A stretch of DNA of 64,000 nucleotides, from positions 66,759-130,758 of the forward strand of contig NZ_LWLE01000012.1 in the NCBI RefSeq assembly GCF_001905125.1, written 5' to 3'. Both the position numbers and the translations under genes were made by a program. Shown piece after piece: positions 24,492-32,531 of this stretch. Source of the stretch: Streptomyces sp. TSRI0281 (GTDB taxonomy: Bacteria; Actinomycetota; Actinomycetes; Streptomycetales; Streptomycetaceae). Numbering within the stretch: the first letter of the stretch is position 1; each line of letters starts with the position of its first letter. The notes under the pieces are model-generated. The model did no database searches. It was not told where the DNA came from and was given only the letters and a program-made list of their open reading frames with translations.

Positions 24492-25807
24492 TCCCGTATC
24501 AGCGGGGCGCCCGCATCGCGCCAGGCGATGATGCCCCCGGCCAGGCTGCGGACATCGGGGTGACCCATACGGGTCAGGAGAGCCGCGTACTTGAGGGACT
24601 TCTCGCCGACGGGGCAGGCCAGGAGCACGGGCTGTTTCTTGCTGAACGGCAGCCCGCCCCGGACGAGGTCCTCGAAGAGTTCGTCAACGATATTGATCGA
24701 TCCGGCGATATGGAGCGCGGCGTAGGCGAAGGGGCTGCGCATGTCGACCACGGTCGGCGCGGCCTGCTGTATCCACTCCTGAGCCTCCGTGATGCCGATC
24801 GCGCAGGCATGTGCCGTATCGGCATCCGAGAGCGAGGCGACCGAGTGGACTTTCGGTCGTTGTCCGATCAGTTCGGGCCGACGCTTCCTGATGTAACTGA
24901 GATAGCTTTCCACGCGATCGCAGACAATGAATACGGCCGTTTTCCGTCCGGTCAGCTGCGAGTCTATTTCCCGCAGATGGCGAACGGTCCCGAAATAGGC
25001 TGCTCCGCCGGTCGGTCCCGCCAGTATTCCGCACCTGCGGAGAAGGGTGACCATCCCGTCGATCGCCTCATCGGACGTGACGGACTCGATGGTGTCATAG
25101 GTCTGGGGATCGAATATCCCTACCTCCTGGACCTCATCGATATTCCGGATGCCGGGAATGAAGTCGGACTTGTCCGCGACCAGACCGACCACCCGCACCT
25201 TGGGGTCCTGGTTTCGCAGGGCGCGGGCGACCCCGGTCGATGATCCGGCGGTGCCGACGCCGGAGATGAACCAGTCCGGCGCCCGGTTGTCGAGGTCGGC
25301 GATGATCTCGGGGCCGGTTCCGGTTTCGTGTGCCTCGGAGTTCAGGCTGTTGTAGTACTGGTCCGTGTGTACGTACGAACTGCTCGGGTCGGACAGGCTC
25401 CGATGGAAGAGCGTCAGCGGATCCTCGGTGTTCGTCGGGTCAAGGCATTCACTCCGACCCGGCAGTTCTTCTATCTCCGCCCCCAGGAGGAGAAGCAATT
25501 CCTTGATCTCCGGAATCTTCATCCGGTTGGTCACGCTCTTGAAGCCTATGCCGTGCATGCCCGCTATCGCCGCGAGGGCCTTGGCCGTATTTCCGCTCGA
25601 CAGCTCCACAATCTGACTGCCGTGCTCGACCGCCGATGACAGACCGGGCCGTACCATGTTCCAGGCGGCCCGATCCTTGAGCGATCCGAAAGGATTGCAG
25701 AATTCGAGTTTCGCGAAGAGATCGATGTTCTGGAGCCCGTGCACGCGCGAGTCGATGCGTACCAACGGGGTGTCGCCCACCGTATCGATGATGCTGTCAT
25801 ATCTCAT
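24488..25807 (-). CDS. Cysteine-synthase-like PLP enzyme fused to a rhodanese domain
   Basis: A 439-residue fusion. Residues 1-320 are a fold-type II beta-replacement enzyme (VGDTPLVRID, PLP lysine in NPFGSLKDRAAW, ELSSGNTAKALAAI, ISGVGTAGSSTGVARAL, AGPTGGAAYFG), related to SbnA-type 2,3-diaminopropionate enzymes and cysteine synthases. Residues about 345-439 form a rhodanese domain: VVDMRSPFAYAALHIAGSIN, then LLACPVGEKSLKYA with a Cys at the sulfur-transfer position, and LAGGIIAWRDAGAPL. The fusion suggests that sulfur or a thiol intermediate is handled by the pathway, or that the rhodanese domain is regulatory. It overlaps the Y4yA gene by 11 bases and the aminotransferase by four. Confidence 0.85.
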   Translation of the reverse strand: MRYDSIIDTVGDTPLVRIDSRVHGLQNIDLFAKLEFCNPFGSLKDRAAWNMVRPGLSSAVEHGSQIVELSSGNTAKALAAIAGMHGIGFKSVTNRMKIPEIKELLLLLGAEIEELPGRSECLDPTNTEDPLTLFHRSLSDPSSSYVHTDQYYNSLNSEAHETGTGPEIIADLDNRAPDWFISGVGTAGSSTGVARALRNQDPKVRVVGLVADKSDFIPGIRNIDEVQEVGIFDPQTYDTIESVTSDEAIDGMVTLLRRCGILAGPTGGAAYFGTVRHLREIDSQLTGRKTAVFIVCDRVESYLSYIRKRRPELIGQRPKVHSVASLSDADTAHACAIGITEAQEWIQQAAPTVVDMRSPFAYAALHIAGSINIVDELFEDLVRGGLPFSKKQPVLLACPVGEKSLKYAALLTRMGHPDVRSLAGGIIAWRDAGAPLIRE

Positions 25808-27338
25808 GGGCGTCCCCCGGGGAATGTATGGGCCAGTACTGGTCGTCGAGACTCCACTGCCAGCCGTCGGTATCTCGGTAGAGCGCCACCTTGCGGGCGG
25901 ACGGTCGCTGCTGGGCGTACTGGGCGCGGAAATCCATGCAGTAGCCGGCGGTATTGGCGAAGGCGAGGAGGTCGCCCGGGACCGGCCGGCGGGGAAGGAA
26001 CACCATCCTGCGCGTGATCAGATCGGATTCGAGACACAGATTTCCGTGGAGATACACCCCGACGGAATCCGATCCGTCCGCCGGCCGGCTCGCCCCGCCG
26101 CGGTCGAGGAGCACGGGGTCCATGAGAATCCCGTGCTCCTCCAGCGCGCAGTCGTCGGCGTTCATGGCGAGCCGCACCGAGTACGAGTCGTCCGGAGTAC
26201 TGTGCACTCCGTCCTGATTCCCACGTGCTCCATCCGGATTCCCGCGCACCTCCAGCACGCGCGCCAGGGTCAGCCCGCACTGGTCCACGAGCGCCCGCCC
26301 CGGCTCGACGCACAGGTCATAGAGGTTCTCCAGCAACAGGGTGGCCAGGGGGCTGCCGAGCGAGGGGGCGGGGTACCGCAGGAGTTCGTCGAGGTAGTCG
26401 ACACCGGCGACCGGGCGGTGGGAGGGGTAGAGCTCCAGGGAACCGCGCAGGGTGCCCGCCTCGCTGCTCAGCCCGTAACGGTGATCGCGCCACGTCAGCG
26501 CTTCGCGCCGGCCCAGCGCCGCCAGGGTGAGCTGTGTGGTGTAGTCCTCCCACTGTGCCTTGTGTGCGAGGTAGTTGACGCCGAAGCCCCCTCCGATGTC
26601 GAGCACACGCGGATGCATCCCCCTGGCCCGGCACTCGTCCATGGCCCGTATGCAGCCCTCCATGGCCACCGCCTTCTCGTCGAGGCTGGTGGTGTCGAGA
26701 TGGAACGCGACGCCGATGATCTCCACCGCGTCGCGATGCCGCTCCGCCACGTCCAGCAGGCCGGACAGCTCACCGGCGGGGGAGCCGAAACGGCTGCGGC
26801 GGCTGAGTACCTTCACCCCCTGGGCGGCGAAGTCCGACAGCCGCAGGAGGACCTTCGCTCGCGTCAGCCCATGGCCGCGCACCAGGCCCGCCAGGGCTTC
26901 GAGTTCGGTTCGGCCCTCGACGTTGACCGTCACTCCGCAACGGGCGGCCAGCCAGAGGAACTCCGGTTCCTTCGGGCCCGTCGCGCCGATGCGGTCCGCC
27001 GTGAAGCCACAGGCCATGGCGTGCTGCAACTCGTGCAGTGACGCGACATCCATGGCGGCCCCGGTGGCGGCGAGCCGGCGGACGAGCGCGCTGGACCGGT
27101 TGGCCTTGTGGGCGAAGGAGATGTCCCCGCCCAGGCGGTGGCGCCGGTACAGCGACCGGAACCGGGAGACGTTCTCGGCGACCTGGTCCGGAAGCACCAC
27201 GTTCAGGGGCGACCCCAGACCGTCCACGAGGCTGTGGAGGAGGGGGGCCGAGGCCAGTAATGACTTCGGCCGTGGTTCGAGCCTTGGTTCCAAGTACAGA
27301 GGAGAAGCCAACGACGGCACGCGCCTTCCCACGGGCAT
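25797..27338 (-). CDS. Y4yA-family PLP-dependent decarboxylase-like enzyme
   Basis: A 513-residue fold-type III PLP enzyme of the ornithine/diaminopimelate decarboxylase superfamily. The PLP lysine is in DISFAHKANRSSALVR, with GAAMDVASLHELQHA, the VAFHLDTTSLDE helix, DIGGGFGVNYLAHK (the glycine loop for phosphate) and CVEPGRALVDQCG. Y4yA homologues sit with SbnA-like genes in rhizobial and other siderophore-type loci, where SbnH-like members decarboxylate an amino-acid intermediate. ATG at MPVGRRVPSLASP is used; a TTG three codons earlier is possible and no strong ribosome-binding site is seen for either. It is the first gene of the PLP operon. Confidence 0.85.
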   Translation of the reverse strand: MPVGRRVPSLASPLYLEPRLEPRPKSLLASAPLLHSLVDGLGSPLNVVLPDQVAENVSRFRSLYRRHRLGGDISFAHKANRSSALVRRLAATGAAMDVASLHELQHAMACGFTADRIGATGPKEPEFLWLAARCGVTVNVEGRTELEALAGLVRGHGLTRAKVLLRLSDFAAQGVKVLSRRSRFGSPAGELSGLLDVAERHRDAVEIIGVAFHLDTTSLDEKAVAMEGCIRAMDECRARGMHPRVLDIGGGFGVNYLAHKAQWEDYTTQLTLAALGRREALTWRDHRYGLSSEAGTLRGSLELYPSHRPVAGVDYLDELLRYPAPSLGSPLATLLLENLYDLCVEPGRALVDQCGLTLARVLEVRGNPDGARGNQDGVHSTPDDSYSVRLAMNADDCALEEHGILMDPVLLDRGGASRPADGSDSVGVYLHGNLCLESDLITRRMVFLPRRPVPGDLLAFANTAGYCMDFRAQYAQQRPSARKVALYRDTDGWQWSLDDQYWPIHSPGDAHEI

Positions 27339-27396
27339 GGGAGGCAACTGAGCGGACTGCGTGACCGGTTGGCGCTGCCTCGGACGGTCGGGGGAT

Positions 27397-27423
27397 TCAT
27401 CGAAATGATTGTCATATCGATGA
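27397..27423. promoter_or_regulatory. Long dyad operator upstream of the Y4yA operon
   Basis: Two 12-base arms (TCATCGA-x-ATGA and TCAT-x-TCGATGA, one mismatch) around a TTG centre. The core resembles a Zur box: read on the minus strand, 12 of 15 positions match TGAAAATCATTTTCA. It is the only dyad of this quality between the His-rich gene and the Y4yA start 59 bases away. Confidence 0.55.
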
Positions 27424-27485
27424 TGTCCAGGCTGCGGGAGCTGTATGCCTGTCCGTTACGCGAAAACCGGGGCGAGCGGCGTGAG

Positions 27486-27788
27486 TCAGTGGTCGTCCCA
27501 GTGACCGTCGTGCTCGGCGTGCCGGTGGCCCTCGTGGATGTAGTCCACGTGATCGTCGTGCGGAACGGCGACATGGCCGCAGGCCGGGCCGTGCCGGTGG
27601 TCGTGCCCGTCGTGTACCGAGTGCTCCGTCTTCACGCATTCGTCCACATGGTCACCGTGCGCACGGTGCAGGTGGTTGTCGTGCGCGTAGTCGACGTGGT
27701 CCTCGTGAGGCACCGCGACGTGTCCGCATCCCGGGGCGTGCTGATGAGGGTGGGCGGTGTGGGGGCGGTGTTCTGTCGTGGCGGACAT
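27486..27788 (-). CDS. Histidine-rich, probable zinc-binding protein with internal duplication
   Basis: A 100-residue protein with about a quarter histidine and many Asp/Glu. It consists of two copies of a unit of about 45 residues, each with CGHVAVPH(E/D)DHVDY followed by an H-x-H-x2-H type tail. No signal peptide or membrane segment is seen, so it is cytoplasmic. Such sequences bind zinc or nickel; between zinc-free ribosomal protein genes and a likely metallophore operon, a zinc chaperone or store is the best reading. GAGGAG lies 10 bases before the ATG, and a TAGACT -10 with a leader containing a hairpin is upstream. Confidence 0.75.
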   Translation of the reverse strand: MSATTEHRPHTAHPHQHAPGCGHVAVPHEDHVDYAHDNHLHRAHGDHVDECVKTEHSVHDGHDHRHGPACGHVAVPHDDHVDYIHEGHRHAEHDGHWDDH

Positions 27789-27835
27789 CTGCGTTGCTCC
27801 TCGCGGGTCAAGGACTCGGGGATGTGCTCACGTCG

Positions 27836-27865
27836 GCCGAAAGGTGCATAGGTGTTCCTTTCGGC
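27836..27865. promoter_or_regulatory. Hairpin in the leader of the histidine-rich gene
   Basis: GCCGAAAGG and CCTTTCGGC form nine perfect pairs around a 12-base loop, 48 bases before the His-rich start and just downstream of TAGACT (27884-27879 on the minus strand). It may be an operator or an attenuating leader structure. It does not match the Zur consensus. Confidence 0.4.
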
Positions 27866-28003
27866 ATATGTGCGAGTCTATCGCCGCCCCTGTGCGCATG
27901 CCCGCGGGAGCGTCCGCGACGGCCCGTGACACGCGCTCGGCCGGCCCCGTGGCGCCCGGCGGGCGTCGGACCCCGGCCGGGCGTCGGGCGTCGTCCGGGC
28001 GTC

Positions 28004-28040
28004 GGGGCCCGCCTCGCACGGAACCGTGGAGGCGGGCCCC
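28004..28040 (-). terminator. Terminator after rpsR
   Basis: GGGGCCCGCCT pairs with AGGCGGGCCCC, and the enclosed CACGG/CCGTG extends the stem to a two-base loop. It begins 11 bases after the S18 stop on the minus strand and separates the ribosomal-protein operon from the His-rich gene. Confidence 0.75.
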
Positions 28041-28050
28041 GGCCGGTCGG

Positions 28051-28293
28051 TCACGTGAGCGAACTGGAGTAGGGCAGCAGGGCCATCTCCCGTGCGTTCT
28101 TGATGGCGGCGGCGACCTGGCGCTGCTGCTGCGCGCTGATCCGGGTCACCCTGCGGCTGCGGATCTTGCCCCGGTCGGAGACGAACTTCCGCAGCAGACC
28201 GGTGTCCTTGTAGTCGATGTACGTGATCTTGGCGGCGTCGAGCGGGTTCGGACGGGCCTTGAGGGGCTTGTGGGGGTCGGGGCGGCGGGTCAT
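28051..28293 (-). CDS. rpsR: Ribosomal protein S18, cysteine-free paralogue
   Basis: An 80-residue S18: the family core is [22 protein letters not shown] followed by [29 protein letters not shown]. It has no cysteine and so no zinc ligand, the C-minus form made when zinc is scarce. It is last in an operon of L33, L31, a CobW-like protein and S18, 37 bases after the CobW-like gene. Confidence 0.95.
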   Translation of the reverse strand: MTRRPDPHKPLKARPNPLDAAKITYIDYKDTGLLRKFVSDRGKIRSRRVTRISAQQQRQVAAAIKNAREMALLPYSSSLT

Positions 28294-28330
28294 CGGTTTC
28301 CCTTCGGGGGCACGGTCGGTGCGGGGGCGG

Positions 28331-29485
28331 TCAGTGGACCGGGTCGAGGAGCGAGTCGAAGGCGCGGGGCAGGCTCTTCCACGCCTCGCGCCCGGCCGCG
28401 TACTCCTCGTCGGTGAGCAGGCAGGAATCGAGCACTCCGGTGAGGCCGTCGCGGTCGAGGCCGGGGGAGACGAAGACCAGGTGCTGGCAGCAGTCGCCGT
28501 GCTCCGGGTGCCAGTCGAGCGCGGCGGCGGCTCGGCGGAAGGGCGGCACCATGTCCCAGGCGGCGTCCGGCAGGGAAGCGAGCCAGGGGCCGGTGTTCTC
28601 GACGCAGAGCGCGCCGCCTGCCGCGTCCCAGGAGAGCAGTGTGTCGGGCCGGTCGGCGAGCCAGAACCGGCCGCGGCTACGGGCGGCCGCGCAGCACAGG
28701 TCCTCCAGCGCCTCGTACAGGCGCTCGGGGTGGAAGGGGCGGTGCCTGCGCCAGACGAGGGTGCTGACGCCGGACTCCTCCGCCTCCTGGGGAAGGAGCG
28801 CACATGCCGGGTGCTGGGCGGCGCCCGCCGCCTCCACGTCGAACCCGGAGAGCGCGAGTTCCGTCAGTGCGTCCGATCCGGCCGTCGCCCGCCGGGCCGT
28901 GGGGTGCAGTTGCCCGATGAGCGCACGGTCCTCGTCGTCCGCTTCGTCATTCTCGACGAGGGCGACGACGGACGCGTACTCCAACTGCCGCGCCCAGGTG
29001 TCCCCGACGGTACGCCGATCGGTCGCCGCCGCGGCCAGTCCGGCTTCCGCCAGATCGTCGCCGTTGGTGAGACAGGGCAGCACGAGGGCCGGATCGACTG
29101 CGGTGATCACGCTCCTCACCTCGGCCCGCCCCGCTCCGTGGACGGCGATGACCTCCGCCGTGGCCTTCGGTTCGACCGAGTCCCAGAGATCGAGGACGGC
29201 GAGCCGGGTAAGCCCGTCGGCCGCGAGCCGGCGCAGTTCCGGAATCAGATCCTCCCGCAGCGCGCAGCAGGCGCAGTCGTTCACGAGAGGTGCCTCGCCG
29301 CTGGACAGCTCGCCCGAGGAATCGCGGACCGTCCGGTGCACGGTCCCCCGGTCCGCCGTGGTCAGGTCGTGGTGCAGCGCGACGCTGTGCGGGACCTTCC
29401 TCAGCAGCCCCTCCACCACCTCGCGGCGGGCGTCGGCGTGCAGGCCGCAGACGATGACGACGGGCAGCTTCCGGTTCTCCTCCAT
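28331..29485 (-). CDS. CobW/COG0523-like protein with degenerate P-loop
   Basis: A 384-residue COG0523-type protein. It keeps the metal-binding CxCC in [12 protein letters not shown], an [16 protein letters not shown] segment at the Walker B region, and a CobW C-terminal domain with [12 protein letters not shown] and [10 protein letters not shown]. The GxxGxGKT nucleotide loop is missing: the equivalent stretch reads [16 protein letters not shown], without the Lys-Thr pair, so GTP hydrolysis by the usual mechanism is doubtful. The Zur-controlled C-minus operon of mycobacteria also encodes a CobW-family protein (Mrf) needed for hibernation factor Mpy to bind ribosomes; this gene could be its counterpart. 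Its ATG overlaps the L31 stop by one base. Confidence 0.85.
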   Translation of the reverse strand: MEENRKLPVVIVCGLHADARREVVEGLLRKVPHSVALHHDLTTADRGTVHRTVRDSSGELSSGEAPLVNDCACCALREDLIPELRRLAADGLTRLAVLDLWDSVEPKATAEVIAVHGAGRAEVRSVITAVDPALVLPCLTNGDDLAEAGLAAAATDRRTVGDTWARQLEYASVVALVENDEADDEDRALIGQLHPTARRATAGSDALTELALSGFDVEAAGAAQHPACALLPQEAEESGVSTLVWRRHRPFHPERLYEALEDLCCAAARSRGRFWLADRPDTLLSWDAAGGALCVENTGPWLASLPDAAWDMVPPFRRAAAALDWHPEHGDCCQHLVFVSPGLDRDGLTGVLDSCLLTDEEYAAGREAWKSLPRAFDSLLDPVH

Positions 29486-29739
29486 CACCGGCCCTCCCGG
29501 TTGCCGTAGCGGCGCTCGAACCGCTCCACCCGGCCCGCGGTGTCCAGGACGCGGGCGGTGCCGGTGTAGAAGGGGTGGCTCGCGGAGGAGATCTCCACAT
29601 CGACGACCGGGTAGGTGTTGCCGTCCTCCCACACGACGGTGCGTTCGCCGGTGAGGGTGGAGCGGGTCAGGAAGGCGAAGTCGGCGGCCTTGTCGCGGAA
29701 GACGACGGGGCCGTAGGCGGGGTGGATACCGGGCTTCAT
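29485..29739 (-). CDS. rpmE2: Ribosomal protein L31 type B
   Basis: An 84-residue type B L31: [31 protein letters not shown], and [23 protein letters not shown] are standard for the form lacking the zinc-binding CxxC of type A. It replaces zinc-carrying L31 under zinc limitation. It lies 63 bases after L33 and overlaps the CobW-like gene by one base. Confidence 0.96.
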   Translation of the reverse strand: MKPGIHPAYGPVVFRDKAADFAFLTRSTLTGERTVVWEDGNTYPVVDVEISSASHPFYTGTARVLDTAGRVERFERRYGNREGR

Positions 29740-29802
29740 GCTGATGTCCTTGAGGTCGGGCCGCGGGGTGGGCCGGTCGGGGCCGGTCGGGTGGGGGCGG
29801 AG

Positions 29803-29967
29803 TCAGCGCTCTTCGCGGAAGTCCACATGGCGGCGGACGACGGGGTCGAACTTCCGCAGCACCAGCCGGTCGGGGTCGTTCCGCCGGTTCTTGCGGGTGA
29901 CGTAGGTGTAGCCGGTTCCGGCGGTGGAGCGGAGCTTGACGATCGGACGTAGTTCGGTGCGGGCCAT
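29803..29967 (-). CDS. rpmG: Ribosomal protein L33, cysteine-free paralogue
   Basis: A 54-residue L33 read on the minus strand, starting [19 protein letters not shown] and ending [10 protein letters not shown]. It includes [21 protein letters not shown], the family core, and lacks the four zinc-binding cysteines. TTGAAA and TATAGT with a 16-base spacer lie directly upstream, and the -10 is only six bases from the ATG, so the transcript is probably leaderless. A Zur-like box overlaps the -35 and spacer. It is the first gene of the minus-strand operon. Confidence 0.95.
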   Translation of the reverse strand: MARTELRPIVKLRSTAGTGYTYVTRKNRRNDPDRLVLRKFDPVVRRHVDFREER

Positions 29968-29985
29968 GGCGCTACTATATGGGAA

Positions 29986-30000
29986 TGGTTTCCATTTTCA
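29986..30000. promoter_or_regulatory. Zur-like box between divergent rpmG and rpmB
   Basis: On the plus strand TGGTTTCCATTTTCA: the right arm ATTTTCA matches the Zur half-site perfectly, the left arm poorly. The surrounding AATGG-TTT-CCATT is itself a palindrome. It overlaps the -35 (TTGAAA, 30001-29996) and spacer of the rpmG promoter and lies 36 bases before rpmB, so one repressor could control both sides. Confidence 0.6.
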
Positions 30001-30035
30001 AGAATGGACCCCGTCGATGAGAGGCAGGTAACTCT

Positions 30036-30272
30036 GTGTCCGCCTACTGCCAACTGACCGGCGCCCGGCCGGGCTTCGGCAACGCCATCTCCCACTCGCA
30101 CCGGCGCACGTCACGCCGGTTCGACCCGAACATCCAGAGCAAGCGCTACTGGCTGCCCAGCGAGGGCCGGCATGTGCGGCTGACTCTGAGCGCCAGGGCC
30201 ATCAAGACGGTCGACTCGATCGGAATCGAGGCAGCGGTGGCCCGTATCCGGGCGCGAGGGGTGAAGGTCTGA
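30036..30272 (+). CDS. rpmB: Ribosomal protein L28 paralogue without a zinc ribbon
   Basis: A 78-residue L28: [30 protein letters not shown] and [17 protein letters not shown] are the family landmarks. Only one cysteine remains of the zinc-binding set, so it is the C-minus form. A GTG start is used. It diverges from rpmG and overlaps rpsN by one base (TGATG). Confidence 0.95.
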   Translation: MSAYCQLTGARPGFGNAISHSHRRTSRRFDPNIQSKRYWLPSEGRHVRLTLSARAIKTVDSIGIEAAVARIRARGVKV

Positions 30273-30577
30273 TGGCGAAGAAGAGCAAGATCGCGCAGAA
30301 CGAGAAGCGAAGGACGACGGCCGAGCGGTACGCGGCCCGGCGGGCGGAGCTGAAGGAGATCATCCGCAGGCCGGGGACGCCGGAGGCGGAGAGGTCCGCG
30401 GCCGTCGACGAGCTGCGGCGCCAGCCGCGTGACGCCAGTGCCACGCGCGTCCGCAACAGGGACAGTGTGGACGGCCGACCGCGCGGGCACCTGCGGAAGT
30501 TCGGGCTGTCCCGCGTCCGGATGCGGGAGCAGGCACACGCCGGTTTTCTGCCCGGGGTGACCAAGTCGTCCTGGTGA
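30272..30577 (+). CDS. rpsN: Ribosomal protein S14, long cysteine-free form
   Basis: A 101-residue S14 of the long type, with no cysteine, against the 61-residue zinc-binding type. It begins [14 protein letters not shown] and ends with [30 protein letters not shown], the conserved rRNA-binding tail. It is translationally coupled to rpmB and completes the zinc-independent set. Confidence 0.96.
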   Translation: MAKKSKIAQNEKRRTTAERYAARRAELKEIIRRPGTPEAERSAAVDELRRQPRDASATRVRNRDSVDGRPRGHLRKFGLSRVRMREQAHAGFLPGVTKSSW

Positions 30578-30754
30578 GGACGGCACACCTGACCCGAGGC
30601 GGGTGGTGGCCCGGTCTGCGGGCCGCGCCGTCACCCGCCTTCCCGGTGCTCCGGGTACCGACTTCGGCTCGGACCGGCTCGGCTCGTGCGCGCCGGACCG
30701 GCTCGGTCCGGACCGGCTTGTGCTCCGGTCGGGAACGTACGGGACCTCGGTCCG

Positions 30755-31204
30755 TCAGCTTCCCGTGAGTGCCGGGCGCCGGGCGAACCGGTCGATCTCC
30801 TCCTGCCGCAGCCAGCAGGCCGCCAGGTGGGCGATGGTGGCGGAGCCCGAATCACCGAGGTCGCAGTAGGTCAGCATGCGCAGGGTCTCGTCCCAGGCCC
30901 TGCGGAGGGAGGCGGGTGCCGGTGGCCGCGAACCCGCGGCGGCGATGACCGCGCGGGTGGAGCGCCAGTGGCGGGCGCCGACGTCGACGAGGGCGTCGAA
31001 GCCGGGAAAGGCGGGGACGTCGTGCCGGACCCGGTCGACGGCCAGGGCCACTTGGGCGGGATCGTCGGCGAGGGTGGCCAGGCCGAGTCCGGCCAGCAGG
31101 CGCTCGGCGTCGAGGCCCATGAGCATGACGCCCGTCTCGGTGAGCGCGGGTTCGTCCACGGCGGTCAGGGAGAACCGGGAGTCGTAGCCGTCGTGGTCAG
31201 ACAT
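30755..31204 (-). CDS. Protein of unknown function, last gene of a flavoprotein operon
   Basis: A 149-residue soluble protein beginning MSDHDGYDSRFSLTAVD. I do not recognise a family. It is helical and acidic, has a single Cys in MLTYCDLGD, and no signal peptide or membrane segment. Its start lies 8 bases inside the end of the flavoprotein gene, so the two are translationally coupled and presumably act together. The gap to rpsN, which is convergent, is about 180 bases of GGxC-rich sequence with no clear terminator. Confidence 0.65.
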   Translation of the reverse strand: MSDHDGYDSRFSLTAVDEPALTETGVMLMGLDAERLLAGLGLATLADDPAQVALAVDRVRHDVPAFPGFDALVDVGARHWRSTRAVIAAAGSRPPAPASLRRAWDETLRMLTYCDLGDSGSATIAHLAACWLRQEEIDRFARRPALTGS

Positions 31205-32531
31205 GGGCGGCCACTCGGTCGTCGGCGAGGCGCGGGACGGCCGCCGACTCCAGGTGGGCGGCGACAGCGGTGGCCACTCGGGCGGTCGCGACGCGGTGCC
31301 CGTCGATGTTGCGGGCGGCGGGGCCCAGCACCATGCCCGCTGCCGCGCCGACCGCGAACACGCGGGGCGCGTTGCGGTAGGCCAGGGTCTGTTCGTCGAG
31401 GTCGGGCCAGCCGTCACGGGGTGCGGTGACTCCCTCGGGCAGGAGGTGTTCACCATTGGAGACGGTGGTGCCGAGGGCCAGTACGACATGATCGCCGATG
31501 ACCTGCTCGCCGCCCGCGAGCCGGACGGCCGCGCGGCCGGCGCGCTCGGGTGCCACGGCCGTGATGGTGCTGCCCCGGTGCACGGTCAGCCGGCCGTCGG
31601 CCTCGGCGCTCCGCAGCAGGGGGCGGAACTCGAACATGACCGAGGCCCGGCGCTGTCCGCCCATCAGGATCTGGCGGTCCTCCCAACTCGTCCCGTCGAA
31701 ACGGGCCCTGCCCTCGGCACGGAAGAACGACGCGTTGACATCGGCGCATTGGTAGCGCTCTTCGGAGGCGCGCAGAACCCAGTGCACGTTCTTGCCGTCG
31801 TTGAGGGCGTTCGCGATGAGGTGCGCCGCGCTGAGGCCGGAGCCGACGACGATCAGCCGCTGGGCTTCCCGGGGCACGGGTTCGTCCCAGTAACTGACGC
31901 TTCGCGGGGTGGCCTCGCCGTCCCACCAGTCGGCCGGCGCGGAACGGCGTTCCTCACCGAGGCAGAGGACGGTGTACGCGGCGCTGACCGCGAACCCGTC
32001 GCCGCGGACGGTGACACCGTCGGCGGTGGGCCGCACTTCGCGGACGGAGGCCCGCCGGATGCGCTCGTCCACGTGGTGCAGGGTGGCGACGTGCCTGCAG
32101 TAGGCCTCGAAGACGTCGACGGGCACGACGGAGCGGTGCCCGGCCTGGGCCATCCGGATCTCGCGGCGCTCGACGGGGGTGAGCAGCGACCAGTGGAGGC
32201 GGGCGAAGTCGAGCAGTTCGCAGTCGCGGTAGCCCTCGACTCCGGGGTGGTGCTCGTAGGGCGAGCGCAGGACCCGCTGTCCGAGGACGTCGACCCGGTC
32301 GAAGAACTGTCCGCACGCCCGCCCTTCGCGGTCCAGGAGGACGACGTCATGGACGCCGAGGTGCCAGAGCGCGGAGGCCACCGCGAGACCGGCGGGGCCG
32401 GCGCCGATGATGGCCACGTCCGCGGTGGCGGGCGGCGGGGCGGTGCGTGTGCCGTGCGGTCCGGGGGAGGGCGGCCAGTCGCGCCCCCGCGGAGAGTCCA
32501 GCAGGTAGGGCTCGGGGACGAAGGAGATCAC
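31197..32531 (-). CDS. FAD/NAD(P)-dependent monooxygenase-like flavoprotein
   Basis: A 444-residue flavoprotein with two Rossmann motifs: FAD loop DVAIIGAGPAGLAVASAL near residue 40 and NAD(P) loop LIVVGSGLSAAHLIANAL near residue 225. It ends with VFAVGAAAGMVLGPAARNIDGHR. It resembles lysine/ornithine N-hydroxylases and flavin monooxygenases, but no siderophore synthetase gene is adjacent and the substrate is unknown. ATGA and 8-base overlaps link it to genes on both sides, so it is the middle of a three-gene operon. Confidence 0.8.
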   Translation of the reverse strand: MISFVPEPYLLDSPRGRDWPPSPGPHGTRTAPPPATADVAIIGAGPAGLAVASALWHLGVHDVVLLDREGRACGQFFDRVDVLGQRVLRSPYEHHPGVEGYRDCELLDFARLHWSLLTPVERREIRMAQAGHRSVVPVDVFEAYCRHVATLHHVDERIRRASVREVRPTADGVTVRGDGFAVSAAYTVLCLGEERRSAPADWWDGEATPRSVSYWDEPVPREAQRLIVVGSGLSAAHLIANALNDGKNVHWVLRASEERYQCADVNASFFRAEGRARFDGTSWEDRQILMGGQRRASVMFEFRPLLRSAEADGRLTVHRGSTITAVAPERAGRAAVRLAGGEQVIGDHVVLALGTTVSNGEHLLPEGVTAPRDGWPDLDEQTLAYRNAPRVFAVGAAAGMVLGPAARNIDGHRVATARVATAVAAHLESAAVPRLADDRVAAHV

